Below are positions 7,130-16,048 of a stretch of 64,000 nt of DNA, piece by piece. The DNA lies in assembly GCA_910578185.1 (NCBI GenBank), contig CAJTPN010000006.1, positions 80,794 to 144,793 of the forward strand, written 5' to 3'. Made by a program: the position numbers and the translations under genes. Under the pieces are notes generated by a model. That model ran no database searches. It worked only from the letters and a program-made list of their open reading frames with translations, and had not been told where the DNA came from. Each line of letters opens with the position of its first letter. Position 1 is the stretch's first letter. Source of the stretch: an uncultured Acetatifactor sp. Its GTDB lineage: Bacteria; Bacillota; Clostridia; Lachnospirales; Lachnospiraceae.

Positions 7130-8818
7130 TTATAACGCGCCTCCTGTAATCCTTTTTAAAATTGCATCCATTTCATCAAAGGTTTCCTTATTTTTCTGTT
7201 GTTCGGATCCCGTGCTAACTTTCGATGTGATATTATCTATGACGCCCCTCATCATCACAGCCGTCGCCTCATGCCTCTCCTTTATCTCTTGCCGTATCCT
7301 GCTTCCCTCTTTTTCAACCCTTAAATGGCTTGCCTCAATCAGTTCACCTTGCATCCGCAGCACTTCATTGGTTTTATTGATCTGCTCACCGGTTATTTGG
7401 GCTTTCTGCTGTTTTGCGATCAATTTGTCAATAAAATAAATTACCAACGCTCCCAAAAGTCCGCTGACAATCGCTCCCATCAGGATCCCCACCAGGCTGC
7501 CAAGACTGCCAAGCAAAGGGATTTCCACCGCAAAAAGAGGCACCGTCATCAATCCCTTTTCAATCGCTTCCCCAAGGAGGATGGCTCCTGCCGCGCTCAG
7601 ACCGGTTGTAATGATCTTCCCCACCTGGGCCATCATAATACCCACAGGCTCTCTTTTATTTCTCGGGTCCCTGATATATGCCACAGCATCCTTTAGCGAC
7701 GCCCATCCCTGCTTCATCAGTATCCAAGCCTTTTTAATGGTACTCACAACCGGCCCCAATATGGACGTTGCAATCACAGTCAGCGCCGTGTCCCCCACCA
7801 GAATCAGATTCTTACGCATATCCGCCACAAAAGAAAGAATGGCTTCTTTGACAGACTGCAGCAGCATGGCCAGTGACCTTTCCGCAGATTTCATCCACAA
7901 GACAAATTTTCCGGTCATCTTCCGAACCAGCTCCGCCAACAGCTGCAGCGCCACTGCCCTTACCGCCTTCCCCGTAATCCGGAAGGCTTCGGCTCTCCTG
8001 GACTTCCTCCCGGCCTCCATGGACCTCTTCTCCCCCTCTTTTTTTAACTTTTCATAGGCTTCTCTTGCAACTCTGTCCCGTTCCATCAAAGCCTCCTCAT
8101 CAAGATCAAACCTTTCTGCCGGCCGCTTCCCGTCCTTTTCCGAATTCAGCCACTCCGTCATGGTACTGTCACCCTTAGATATATTTGCACGGGCATCAAG
8201 ATCATATAGATTAGCGTCGCTATTGGCAAAATCTATTTGCTCTTGTCTTGCGAGATGTGCATTTGCTCCCGCATCTCTGTTCATCTCCGCCGCACAGACA
8301 GCATGCTCCTTGTGTATTTCTTTCGTCCCCCTGGGACGCCCTTTGTCTATATCCTTGCGGGAATCTTTTTTCAAACTGATCTTTTCTTCACCTGTTCGGT
8401 GATCCTTATGTGTGACTATATTTCCCTGCTCATCCCGCTTAAAACGAGACTGGTACTGATCAAACCTTTCCTGATAATTGATCTGCGTATTGTGAGCGGC
8501 AATGTGTCCCTGTGCAAAATTTTCCGTGGTCTGAAAATGCGCATCCTTGCTTAAGTCCAGGGTCAGCCCGTTATTTGCCTTGATAAAGTCCTCTCCGGCA
8601 ACCAAGGCAATCTGATTGGTGAATTGTTCCCACACCGTTTTCAAAAGCACATCCCCAAGTGCTTCCGGGTTACCCACCTGATCTTTTTGCTGCTCCAGAA
8701 ATTCCAGTTCGGATGTCTGCAGTTCCAATTCCTCCTCCAGTTTCCTTTCAAGCATGTCAAAGTCCAGAAATTCTTCCTTTTTTTCTTTTTCATCCATAAC
8801 CGCATTTTCATTTGACAT
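7130..8818 (-). CDS. Large multi-domain membrane protein of unknown function
   Basis: A 562-aa protein that I cannot assign. The N-terminus is acidic and coiled-coil (about 10-50). Residues about 130-245 are rich in His, Asn and Asp, with patterns such as HKEHAVCAAEMNRDAGAN and NLYDLDARANISKG. Residues about 250-330 form a basic helix. Three hydrophobic segments follow: around LILVGDTALTVIATSILG, IITTGLSAAGAILLGEAI and LGSLVGILMGAIVSGLLGAL. The C-terminus is another coiled coil. The start at 8818 has GGGAGG ten bases upstream. It heads the operon with the tail-anchored coiled-coil protein and the AAA+ ATPase, and is divergent from an XRE regulator. Confidence 0.8.
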   Translation of the reverse strand: MSNENAVMDEKEKKEEFLDFDMLERKLEEELELQTSELEFLEQQKDQVGNPEALGDVLLKTVWEQFTNQIALVAGEDFIKANNGLTLDLSKDAHFQTTENFAQGHIAAHNTQINYQERFDQYQSRFKRDEQGNIVTHKDHRTGEEKISLKKDSRKDIDKGRPRGTKEIHKEHAVCAAEMNRDAGANAHLARQEQIDFANSDANLYDLDARANISKGDSTMTEWLNSEKDGKRPAERFDLDEEALMERDRVAREAYEKLKKEGEKRSMEAGRKSRRAEAFRITGKAVRAVALQLLAELVRKMTGKFVLWMKSAERSLAMLLQSVKEAILSFVADMRKNLILVGDTALTVIATSILGPVVSTIKKAWILMKQGWASLKDAVAYIRDPRNKREPVGIMMAQVGKIITTGLSAAGAILLGEAIEKGLMTVPLFAVEIPLLGSLGSLVGILMGAIVSGLLGALVIYFIDKLIAKQQKAQITGEQINKTNEVLRMQGELIEASHLRVEKEGSRIRQEIKERHEATAVMMRGVIDNITSKVSTGSEQQKNKETFDEMDAILKRITGGAL

Positions 8819-9017
8819 TCTCTGTTTTCCTCCCGTTGAAAGTCGCTGCGCCACGGCACAATAGTGGGAAATACTCTCAAGGGTCTTTGTGACTTCACCT
8901 GCGCCGTTATCACGTCTTCCAGTTCCGTCCCTAAACCGCCCCCTATCCTGCTCTGATCATATCAAAAATGGCGTCTCCATAACTTCTCATCCACATATCA
9001 CATGTAAATCAGAAGAC

Positions 9018-9195
9018 TGCGTTTACATATACACCTTAGTCAAAAGCAGATTACATACACAAAACGAGTCCGCCCTTCCTTTACGAATAAGAATATTATA
9101 CCATGCTTTATCCTTTATGTAATCTTTTTTCAACGATAATAACCGGCAAAAATCATTTGATTCCTGCGTTTACATATAATTCTATTAGTATTATA
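9018..9195. promoter_or_regulatory. Direct repeats and promoter between the XRE gene and the AAA+ operon
   Basis: The 15-base sequence CTGCGTTTACATATA occurs at 9017-9031 and again at 9164-9178; a related GATTACATACAC lies between them. A minus-strand TATAAT (ATTATA at 9190-9195), with a weak TTTCAA 17 bases further upstream, places the second copy just past a putative start point of the AAA+ operon. The repeats are good operator candidates for the adjacent XRE regulator (inference). The rest of 8819-9266 shows nothing else. Confidence 0.5.
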
Positions 9196-9266
9196 ATAAT
9201 TCTTTTGGTTTATTGAAATAATATCAAAATAACAAATAATGTCAAGTAAACCATAAGGAGTACAAC

Positions 9267-9599
9267 ATGAATATAGATTATATCTCAATCGGAAACCGCA
9301 TCCGTACGGCACGCACGAATTTATCTCTCTCCCAGGAACAACTGGCAGAAAAGTGTAATTTATCCACCTCCTTCATAGGGCATATCGAGCGCGGCAGCCG
9401 AAAAATGTCCCTGGAGACGCTTGTGTCCCTGTGTGATGTTTTAAACGTCAGTGCCGACTATCTTCTGCTTGACAATATGCCCGAAAACGATATGGTTCTC
9501 AATCAGGTCTTAAATGAAGCAAAGAAAAAAGGCAGCTACCAATACGCCAAATTAAGCACCATTATCAAAGCTCTGGCAGAAGTCATTGATAAAATATAA
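9267..9599 (+). CDS. XRE-family transcriptional regulator
   Basis: A 110-aa protein with an N-terminal Cro/C1-type helix-turn-helix at residues about 8-65 (LSQEQLAEKCNLSTSFIGHI) and a short helical C-terminus. The ATG follows AAGGAG by seven bases. It is transcribed away from the large membrane protein/AAA+ operon, with repeated motifs in the shared 448-base intergenic region. This suggests that it controls that operon and perhaps itself. Members of this type in Lachnospiraceae are often generic regulators, so the target is inferred from position only. Confidence 0.9.
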   Translation: MNIDYISIGNRIRTARTNLSLSQEQLAEKCNLSTSFIGHIERGSRKMSLETLVSLCDVLNVSADYLLLDNMPENDMVLNQVLNEAKKKGSYQYAKLSTIIKALAEVIDKI

Positions 9600-9795
9600 G
9601 TCCTTTTTCAATTTATTATAGTTTTATCCAATGACAAAAACTGTCTATCTGAAATTTTTACTGTGATTTTCTTTCCAAATCAGGATTTTTATTGTATGAT
9701 ATACACAGAATGAAGTTTGTAGCATGAAGGCATCCCAATAAACAAGTACGGTTCGGCCATCACAAAACTCTCATAAATGAAAAGGAGCCGCAAAA

Positions 9796-10119
9796 TTGAA
9801 AAAAAATAAGGAAACAAACACAACTTCCGGTAAAAAGATAAATTCCAAACAGGCAGTTGCTCTGGCCGGCGTGATACTACTGGTTCTATTGTACCTGATC
9901 ACCCTGGTGGCAGCCGTAACAGACAGCTCCACATCCGCCGCCTGGTTCCGTCTGTGCCTGTGCGCAACCGTTGTTCTGCCCCTGTTGCTCTGGATCTATA
10001 CTTGGATGTACAGCAGGCTGACCGGGAATTCTGCCATCGGAGACCCAAAAAAAGAATTGCAGGAAGAATCCGGACAATCAGGCTCTCATCCGGCGGAAGG
10101 TCCCCGCACAGATATCTGA
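9796..10119 (+). CDS. Small two-TM membrane protein
   Basis: A 107-aa protein of unknown function with two hydrophobic helices at about 23-43 (VALAGVILLVLLYLITLVAAV) and about 50-70 (LCLCATVVLPLLLWIYTWMY). The N-terminus is Lys/Thr-rich and the tail hydrophilic. The start is TTG at 9796 with AAAGGAG eight bases upstream; no in-frame ATG precedes it. It is monocistronic and convergent with the HAD gene. Confidence 0.7.
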   Translation: MKKNKETNTTSGKKINSKQAVALAGVILLVLLYLITLVAAVTDSSTSAAWFRLCLCATVVLPLLLWIYTWMYSRLTGNSAIGDPKKELQEESGQSGSHPAEGPRTDI

Positions 10120-10127
10120 AAACGGCG

Positions 10128-10187
10128 GCAAAAAACCGGTCTCTAAACGTGGCAGTTCTTATGAAACCGCGCTTCCATAGACCGGTT
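10128..10187 (-). terminator. Terminator of the purA-LysR-HAD transcript
   Basis: AACCGGTCT at 10134-10142 pairs with AGACCGGTT at 10179-10187. Read on the minus strand the stem is followed by TTTTTT, so it should end transcription from the HAD gene; it may also serve the convergent plus-strand gene. Confidence 0.6.
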
Positions 10188-10233
10188 AACCGCATTTCAA
10201 ATCAGAGATACATTTGCCCCTCCAAGGAGAGCT

Positions 10234-10848
10234 TCAGACATCTTGGCTTTCTCTCAAAATTCCCTCTAACTCCTCCTGAACCTGTTCCTTTGTACGAAAT
10301 ACAATGCCGTGGAAACCAAGCGCTCTGGCCGCCTCCACATTTGCCAGTGTATCATCTATAAAAACACTTTCCTGTGCCTTCAGTTCATAGCGCGCTAAAA
10401 GAAGCTGGTAGATTTTGGCGTCGGGCTTGATCATCCTATCCTGATATGACAGGATGCCCCCATCCATATACGGTATAAAATCCAGAGCATCCAAACAGTC
10501 CCTGTGGGCCTTGTCCGAAAAATTGGACAGATAATACACCTTGTATCCCCTTGCCTTCAAGTCCTGTATCCAGGGAATTGCATAGTCACGCTTTGCCACC
10601 ATTCCCCCAATATGATTAAAGGCGAGATAAAGCTCCTTCTCAATCTCCGGATCCATCCTGACAAATTCTTTCATCAGTTTATCCGCATCCCATACTCCCC
10701 TGTCAACTTCGTTCCAGAGGGGGCTTAGGAAAGACGCCTTTGCAATCCTTCTTATCATTTCTTCCTGAAATCCTTTATCCTGCAGAAATTCTTTCCAACG
10801 AAAATCCGTTAAAACATTTCCAATATCAAATATAATATTATAAATCAT
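10234..10848 (-). CDS. HAD-superfamily (IA) hydrolase
   Basis: A 204-aa protein with all HAD motifs: motif I FDIGNVLTDF at the N-terminus, motif II LSN (YLSNFSD), motif III Lys in MIKPDAKIY, and motif IV FIDDTLANV. The second Asp of the usual DxD is Gly-Asn in DIGN, as in YihX-like phosphatases that act on small sugar phosphates. It overlaps the end of the LysR gene by 11 bases, so the two are co-transcribed. The substrate cannot be read from the sequence. Confidence 0.9.
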   Translation of the reverse strand: MIYNIIFDIGNVLTDFRWKEFLQDKGFQEEMIRRIAKASFLSPLWNEVDRGVWDADKLMKEFVRMDPEIEKELYLAFNHIGGMVAKRDYAIPWIQDLKARGYKVYYLSNFSDKAHRDCLDALDFIPYMDGGILSYQDRMIKPDAKIYQLLLARYELKAQESVFIDDTLANVEAARALGFHGIVFRTKEQVQEELEGILRESQDV

Positions 10849-11737
10849 ATTCGTTTTCTCCCATAATATCCAAAAGCTTGCCCGCCGCTATGGAAAAAGG
10901 CATTTTACTGCTGGTCACCACGCAAAAATGCCTTTTGGGAATCATTTTATTAAAACGCAGCTCAAAAAGCATCCCTGATTCCAGATCCTGCGTGGCAAAA
11001 TCTCTTACCACACATCCAATTCCCAGATTCCGCAGCGCAAACTGCACTATCATATCGCTGTTTGCAAGCTCAAATTCCGGCTGCAGCACCAAACCATTCC
11101 CTGCCAAATAAGCATCCATATAGCTTCTGGTGCTTGTATTAGCTTCCAGAAAAATCATCGGCAGCTGCTCCAATTCCTGAAAATCCAACATCTTATTCTT
11201 ATAAGAGATAAAACGTCTGCCCGCTACAAATACATCCTCAATCTCCCGCACGGGCTGCGCCTGAATATCCCCGTTATGTTCAAAAGGCGTGCTGACCACA
11301 CCGAAATCAATCTTGCCGGAACGTAAAAGCTTCAGGGTGTCCGGCGTGGAAGCATTGCTTACAATCACCTTAATTCCCGGATACTGCTCGTGAAATTTCT
11401 CCAAAAAGGGAAGCAGATAAAAGCGCAGTGTCATATCGCTTGCGCCGATGTGAACCTCTCCCAATTCCAGATTCCGCATCTGCTTAACCTTCTCTACTCC
11501 GTTTTCTATCTGCTCATAACCTTTTTCCACATAGGAATACAACAGCTGTCCTTCCCCCGTCAGCCTGACGCCCTTAGCCGCACGGCGAAACAGCGGGATT
11601 CCAAGGCTGCGCTCCAACTGTTTCAGTGACTGGCTCACCGCCGGCTGGGAAATGGAGAGCTCGTTTGCCGCGCCGGTAACGCTCCCCAGCTTTGCCGTAT
11701 AATAAAACACCTTGAAATACTCCAGATTCTCAACCAT
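10838..11737 (-). CDS. LysR-family transcriptional regulator
   Basis: A 299-aa protein with an N-terminal winged helix (residues 1-60; GSVTGAANELSISQPAVSQ) and a periplasmic-binding-like effector domain (about 90-295). It lies 45 bases after purA and overlaps the HAD gene, so it is probably transcribed with them. LysR proteins usually regulate a divergent gene, but nothing divergent is adjacent, so its target is unclear. Confidence 0.9.
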   Translation of the reverse strand: MVENLEYFKVFYYTAKLGSVTGAANELSISQPAVSQSLKQLERSLGIPLFRRAAKGVRLTGEGQLLYSYVEKGYEQIENGVEKVKQMRNLELGEVHIGASDMTLRFYLLPFLEKFHEQYPGIKVIVSNASTPDTLKLLRSGKIDFGVVSTPFEHNGDIQAQPVREIEDVFVAGRRFISYKNKMLDFQELEQLPMIFLEANTSTRSYMDAYLAGNGLVLQPEFELANSDMIVQFALRNLGIGCVVRDFATQDLESGMLFELRFNKMIPKRHFCVVTSSKMPFSIAAGKLLDIMGENEYDL

Positions 11738-11782
11738 GCGCTTCCCATCCCCTTCGATTTCCCCAACCCCGTATACCGGAAT

Positions 11783-13063
11783 CTACGGATGTGTGTATAT
11801 GATATCTTCCCTGCCGGGGCCGTTGCTGACCATGGTAATGGGATAACCTATCCGCTCCTGAATAAACTCAATATATTTCCTGCAGTTTTCCGGTAATTCT
11901 TCATATTTCCGAATCCCTCGTATCTGACACTTCCAGCCGGGCAGCTTTTCCAATACAGGCTTCGCTTTCTCCAATTTGGCCGTGACAGGGAAATCCGTGG
12001 TAATCTCCCCATCAATCTCATACCCCACGCACACAGGTATTTCCTCCAAATACCCTAATACGTCCAAAACGGTAAAAGCAACATCCGTGGTCCCCTGCAG
12101 ACGGCATCCATATTTGGACGCCACACAGTCAAACCATCCCACCCGTCTGGGCCGTCCTGTGGTCGCCCCATATTCTCCGCCGTCACCACCGCGCCGGCGC
12201 AGTTCTTCCGCCTCTTCTCCGAAAATCTCCGAGACAAAAGCGCCTGCTCCAACGGCAGAGGAGTACGCCTTACAGACCGTTACAATCTGCTTGATCTCAT
12301 ATGGCGGAAGTCCTGCGCCGATTGCACCGTATGCAGCCAATGTGGAAGAGGACGTAACCATGGGATAAATGCCGTGATCCGGATCCTTTAACGTGCCCAA
12401 CTGCCCCTCCAGCAAAACAGTTCTGCCATCCTTCAAAGCCCTGTCCAAAAAAGCGGACACATCACACACATACGGCGCAATCATATCCCTGTATTCATGT
12501 AATTCTTTTAACAATTTCTCAGGATCAATCAACGGCTTATGATACAAATGCTCTAAGAGTACGTTTTTTGTCTCACAAACACGCTTAACCTTCTCTGAAA
12601 GCAGCTCCTCGTCAAAAAGTTCACTAACCTGAAAACCAATCTTGGCATATTTATCGGAATAAAAAGGAGCAATGCCGGACTTAGTGGAGCCGAAAGATTT
12701 TCCTCCCAGCCGCTCCTCCTCATACTGATCAAATAAAATATGATAAGGCATAACGATCTGAGCCCGTTCGGACACAAGAATCCTGGGCTTTGGCACTCCC
12801 CTGTCCACAATGGACTGAATTTCCTGAAACAAAAGCGGAATATTCAGCGCCACACCATTTCCGATCACACTTGTGATATGACTGTAAAAAACGCCGGAGG
12901 GCAGTGTGTGCAGCGCAAATTTACCGTAATTATTCACGATGGTATGTCCCGCGTTTGCACCGCCCTGGAACCGCACAACAATATCCGCTTCCTGCGCCAT
13001 CATATCGGTAATCTTACCCTTCCCTTCGTCGCCCCAGTTTGCTCCTACGATTGCCTTAACCAT
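11783..13063 (-). CDS. purA: Adenylosuccinate synthetase, divergent clade
   Basis: A 426-aa enzyme that joins IMP and aspartate using GTP in AMP synthesis. The start at 13063 (MVKAIVGANWGDEGKGK) has GGAGG six bases upstream. The catalytic Asp in the GDEGKGK loop, the His in NAGHT, and the aspartate loop GATTGRPRR are present. Several usually invariant positions differ: EGAQG is EGQLG, so the IMP-contacting Gln (E. coli Q224) is Leu; the Arg from the partner subunit (E. coli R143) is Lys in YAKIG; and TTRVG is SSAVG. I believe this form is shared by other Lachnospiraceae, so it is probably a functional clade rather than decay. Confidence 0.9.
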   Translation of the reverse strand: MVKAIVGANWGDEGKGKITDMMAQEADIVVRFQGGANAGHTIVNNYGKFALHTLPSGVFYSHITSVIGNGVALNIPLLFQEIQSIVDRGVPKPRILVSERAQIVMPYHILFDQYEEERLGGKSFGSTKSGIAPFYSDKYAKIGFQVSELFDEELLSEKVKRVCETKNVLLEHLYHKPLIDPEKLLKELHEYRDMIAPYVCDVSAFLDRALKDGRTVLLEGQLGTLKDPDHGIYPMVTSSSTLAAYGAIGAGLPPYEIKQIVTVCKAYSSAVGAGAFVSEIFGEEAEELRRRGGDGGEYGATTGRPRRVGWFDCVASKYGCRLQGTTDVAFTVLDVLGYLEEIPVCVGYEIDGEITTDFPVTAKLEKAKPVLEKLPGWKCQIRGIRKYEELPENCRKYIEFIQERIGYPITMVSNGPGREDIIYTHP

Positions 13064-13231
13064 ATCTTTCCTCCATCCCCCGCCGTCCTTCGGCAGGTTT
13101 TTTTCATTCGCGGATACAGTATAACACATTATATATCATAAGTAAAATCAATATATTTTATGCTTATTATAATTATAATTTATTTATTTTCAGATTTCCT
13201 GGTCATTCCAAAACTGGCCTTGTCCTGATTT

Positions 13232-15334
13232 CTAACCATCTATAGGCTCCTGGCCTTCCGATGGCGTCCAATCCATTTCAGGCTCCTGGCCTCTCGACGA
13301 ATTCCAATCCATTCCAGGCTCCCAGCCCTCCGGCGGGTTCCAATCCATTCCAGGCTCACGGCCTTCCGATGGCATCCAATCCATTTCAGGCTCCTGGCCT
13401 CCCGGCGGGTTCCAATCCATTCCAGGCTCCTGGCCTTCTCCGGGCATCATCCCCTCCGGTAACGGTTTTGTTCCCGGCTCCTGCGGGCCTCTTCCATTCC
13501 CCCGGTCTCCTCTGCCATGACCTCCAAAACCGCCCATGCCGACGCCATTTCCGTAGATCAGACCGTCCAGCGTCACAGATTGTGCACTATCTCCCGCCGA
13601 GATCGTATAAGTTCCTCCTGACACCATTTCGGGACAACTGAACACTACAGACTGATACGATTTTTCCGCCGTATAGGAAATCAAGTGTTTCCCTTCCAAA
13701 TCCGTCACAACGATTTCACTTCCGGCAGTTTGACCGCAAAAAACAACAAGAGCGGAACCTTGGGTGGATGTTTCCCCGAAATTCATCGCCATCCCCACAC
13801 TGCCAACAGCCATCACCACACCCCCTGTGATCTGCCCAACGCCGTCATAATCCAATGCGCCGTCCATATTGCCCACAGGCCCGGAAATATAGATTTCTCC
13901 TCCTGTGACTGTCAGATTTCCGTTAGAGTCCAATCCATCCCCGTCCGCATTCACATATATGGTTCCGCCGGATATCAACAGCGATGAACCTCCGCTGGCG
14001 TCAAATCCTTCCCCTCCGGGAAAGCCGCCAAAGCCGCTCTGATCATTTCCACCTGCTGCATTGATACCGTCATCCGATGCATACAGCTTCACATACCCTC
14101 CGGATATCACCACTTCATTTCCCTCAATCCCTTCATAGCTGGTAGAAATATCAATATGACCGCCTGCAACGGTCATCTCCTCATCCGCATGAAATCCGTC
14201 ATCCCCTGTTGCGATCTGATAAACACCGCCATATACGGTCAGACTATCATTGGAATGCAGTGCATCATCCTGAGCATCTATCACAAAATTGCCGTCATTT
14301 ACCACAAAGGCTTCCATTGCTTTCAATCCCTTTGTGCTCACAATATCGCCTTCCTCATTCTTATTGGGAACCTTATTGCTGCTGCCTCCTCCTGTGGTAA
14401 TCACAAAGTCGCCCCCGTCAATCTGCATGAAATTACCAGAGCTGACACCGTCCCCCTCGGCATCGATCACAAAACTGCCTCCTCCAATATAGACATATCC
14501 CTTCTCTCCATTGGTATCATGTTCAGCATGGATCCCGTCCTTGCCGGAGTCCAACGAAATCCTGCCTTGTGCAATGCAGACACTGTCCTTACCAGAAAGC
14601 CCGTGGCCTGCGGCCTTCACTGTAAGATTCCCGCCCGTAATCTTCAAGTCATCCTTGGCTACAATTCCATGACCTTTTACAGCCCCTACTTCCAGGCTGC
14701 CCGTCCCGTTTATGGTCAGATCACATTTTGCAAATACGGCTCCGTCTATGTGATTTCCGTCCAAATCAGAATAATCGCCTCCGCTTTCCAATTTATTAAC
14801 CGTCCCCTCCGCTATTGTGAGAAACACCTTATCCGCAGATTTCACATAGAGAGCCGCATTGGAGCCGTTGAATATTTCCACTCCCCCAAGTACCAGCTGT
14901 ACCTTGGCGGTATCCGGCGCATCCACCAAAAGCATGCCTTCCTGCCAAGAGCCCTCCAACAAATAGACCCCCTCCTGGGTTACAGTCACATGCCCCTCTG
15001 TTATCCGAACCGTTTCGGAATCACACGCTACCGTTTCCCCCTTAAAGATAATGCGCACGCTCGTATCCTCTTCATAATCTCCACTCATATCCCTATCCGT
15101 AAACATATCAACATAGGACACCATCTGAATCCCCGATGCGTTTACAGGGACCATTCCCGTCTGTTGCCCCGAAGCCTTCTCTTCCTCCCCCAGGCGCAGC
15201 AGTGCATCCGCCTCATCCGTTATCCCATCCGCCGATTTGCCGCAGCCTGTCAGAAACCATAACCCCATTCCAAGTGCCATAACTCCATTTATCCATCCAT
15301 ATATCCTTTGTCTGCCTGATCTTGGCTTCCTCAT
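13232..15334 (-). CDS. Cthe_2159-like beta-helix carbohydrate-binding lipoprotein
   Basis: A 700-aa lipoprotein. An N-terminal hydrophobic segment ends in the lipobox FLTGC (Cys31). Residues about 80-560 contain repeated Gly/Asp-rich turns (GDGVSSGNFMQIDGGDF, DDALHSNDSLTVYGG, DDGFHADEEMTVAGG), the pattern of the Cthe_2159/DUF4353 right-handed beta-helix family, whose founder binds cellulose and pectin-like polymers and calcium. The last 66 residues are five and a half 12-residue repeats. The start at 15334 is preferred because GGGAG lies five bases upstream. It lies six bases after the DUF4956 gene stop (18 from the chosen ATG) and is co-transcribed with the VTC-domain gene. Confidence 0.85.
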   Translation of the reverse strand: MRKPRSGRQRIYGWINGVMALGMGLWFLTGCGKSADGITDEADALLRLGEEEKASGQQTGMVPVNASGIQMVSYVDMFTDRDMSGDYEEDTSVRIIFKGETVACDSETVRITEGHVTVTQEGVYLLEGSWQEGMLLVDAPDTAKVQLVLGGVEIFNGSNAALYVKSADKVFLTIAEGTVNKLESGGDYSDLDGNHIDGAVFAKCDLTINGTGSLEVGAVKGHGIVAKDDLKITGGNLTVKAAGHGLSGKDSVCIAQGRISLDSGKDGIHAEHDTNGEKGYVYIGGGSFVIDAEGDGVSSGNFMQIDGGDFVITTGGGSSNKVPNKNEEGDIVSTKGLKAMEAFVVNDGNFVIDAQDDALHSNDSLTVYGGVYQIATGDDGFHADEEMTVAGGHIDISTSYEGIEGNEVVISGGYVKLYASDDGINAAGGNDQSGFGGFPGGEGFDASGGSSLLISGGTIYVNADGDGLDSNGNLTVTGGEIYISGPVGNMDGALDYDGVGQITGGVVMAVGSVGMAMNFGETSTQGSALVVFCGQTAGSEIVVTDLEGKHLISYTAEKSYQSVVFSCPEMVSGGTYTISAGDSAQSVTLDGLIYGNGVGMGGFGGHGRGDRGNGRGPQEPGTKPLPEGMMPGEGQEPGMDWNPPGGQEPEMDWMPSEGREPGMDWNPPEGWEPGMDWNSSRGQEPEMDWTPSEGQEPIDG
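13235..13432 (-). repeat. 36-bp tandem repeats encoding a 12-residue tail motif
   Basis: Five and a half in-frame copies of a 36-bp unit encode xEPxMDWxPxxG at the C-terminus of the beta-helix lipoprotein. The motif is rich in Pro, Glu, Met and Trp, and copy number may vary between strains. Confidence 0.9.
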
Positions 15335-15352
15335 ATTGACTCCCATCCTTCC

Positions 15353-16048
15353 CTATAATTCACAGACAACCGTCTCCTGATGAGAAATGGATATTTCCAG
15401 ATTCCCATTGCGACAGCGCAGCTTGTCTATCAGCTCCTTTTCCGCTTCCGCCCCGTTTAACACCAGATGATATGTAAGCTTGAACAGACTGCCCATATTG
15501 GTAGTCTTCACCTGCATCAGTTCATGGGAAGAAGTATACTTTTCCAGAATTTCATCAAACACACCGGTGTAATCCAAGTCTTCCGGAATAGTAATATGCA
15601 GAACCTTATACTTTTCCCTGTTCTTTTTCTCTCCAAAGTCAAAGCGACTATACAACAGTGTGACACCATTTAAAACTACAGCAAACAAAACTGCATATCC
15701 CAGATAGCCCATGCCTGTGATCAGCCCTGTACACATGGCCATAAAAAGAGCTCCTATTTCCTTTGCCGTTCCCGGTACCGAGCGAAAACGCACCAGACTG
15801 AATGCCCCTGCCACCGCAACGCCAGCGCCGATATTGCCGTTTACCATCATGATGACCACACATACCACCGCCGGAAGCGTGGCCAAGGTCACCAAAAATC
15901 CCCTGGTGTACCGGTTTTTATAAGTATAAAGAACAGCGGTCAGCAGTCCGATCAGCAGCGCCGTCCCCAGACATGCCAGAAATTCCGGTATCGAAATCAC
16001 GGATGTAAACTGAGTGTCAAATACTCCCGCAAAAAATGTGTTAAGCAT
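15353..16048 (-). CDS. DUF4956 membrane protein
   Basis: A 231-aa protein with four hydrophobic helices between about 20 and 130 (LGTALLIGLLTAVLYTY, FLVTLATLPAVVCVVIMMV, GALFMAMCTGLITGMGYLG) and a cytosolic C-terminal domain. The loop AGAFSLVRFRSVPGTAKEIG is characteristic of DUF4956. It overlaps the VTC-domain gene by eight bases and precedes the Cthe_2159-like lipoprotein. DUF4956 with a VTC-like CYTH domain is a recurrent pair in Firmicutes, often with CotH or beta-helix surface proteins; the biochemical role is not established. Confidence 0.88.
   Translation of the reverse strand: MLNTFFAGVFDTQFTSVISIPEFLACLGTALLIGLLTAVLYTYKNRYTRGFLVTLATLPAVVCVVIMMVNGNIGAGVAVAGAFSLVRFRSVPGTAKEIGALFMAMCTGLITGMGYLGYAVLFAVVLNGVTLLYSRFDFGEKKNREKYKVLHITIPEDLDYTGVFDEILEKYTSSHELMQVKTTNMGSLFKLTYHLVLNGAEAEKELIDKLRCRNGNLEISISHQETVVCEL

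Noticed and set aside
14156..15262. A 368-codon plus-strand reading frame opposite the beta-helix lipoprotein gene.
   Set aside because: No domain, no ribosome site, and it mirrors a clearly coding lipoprotein frame.
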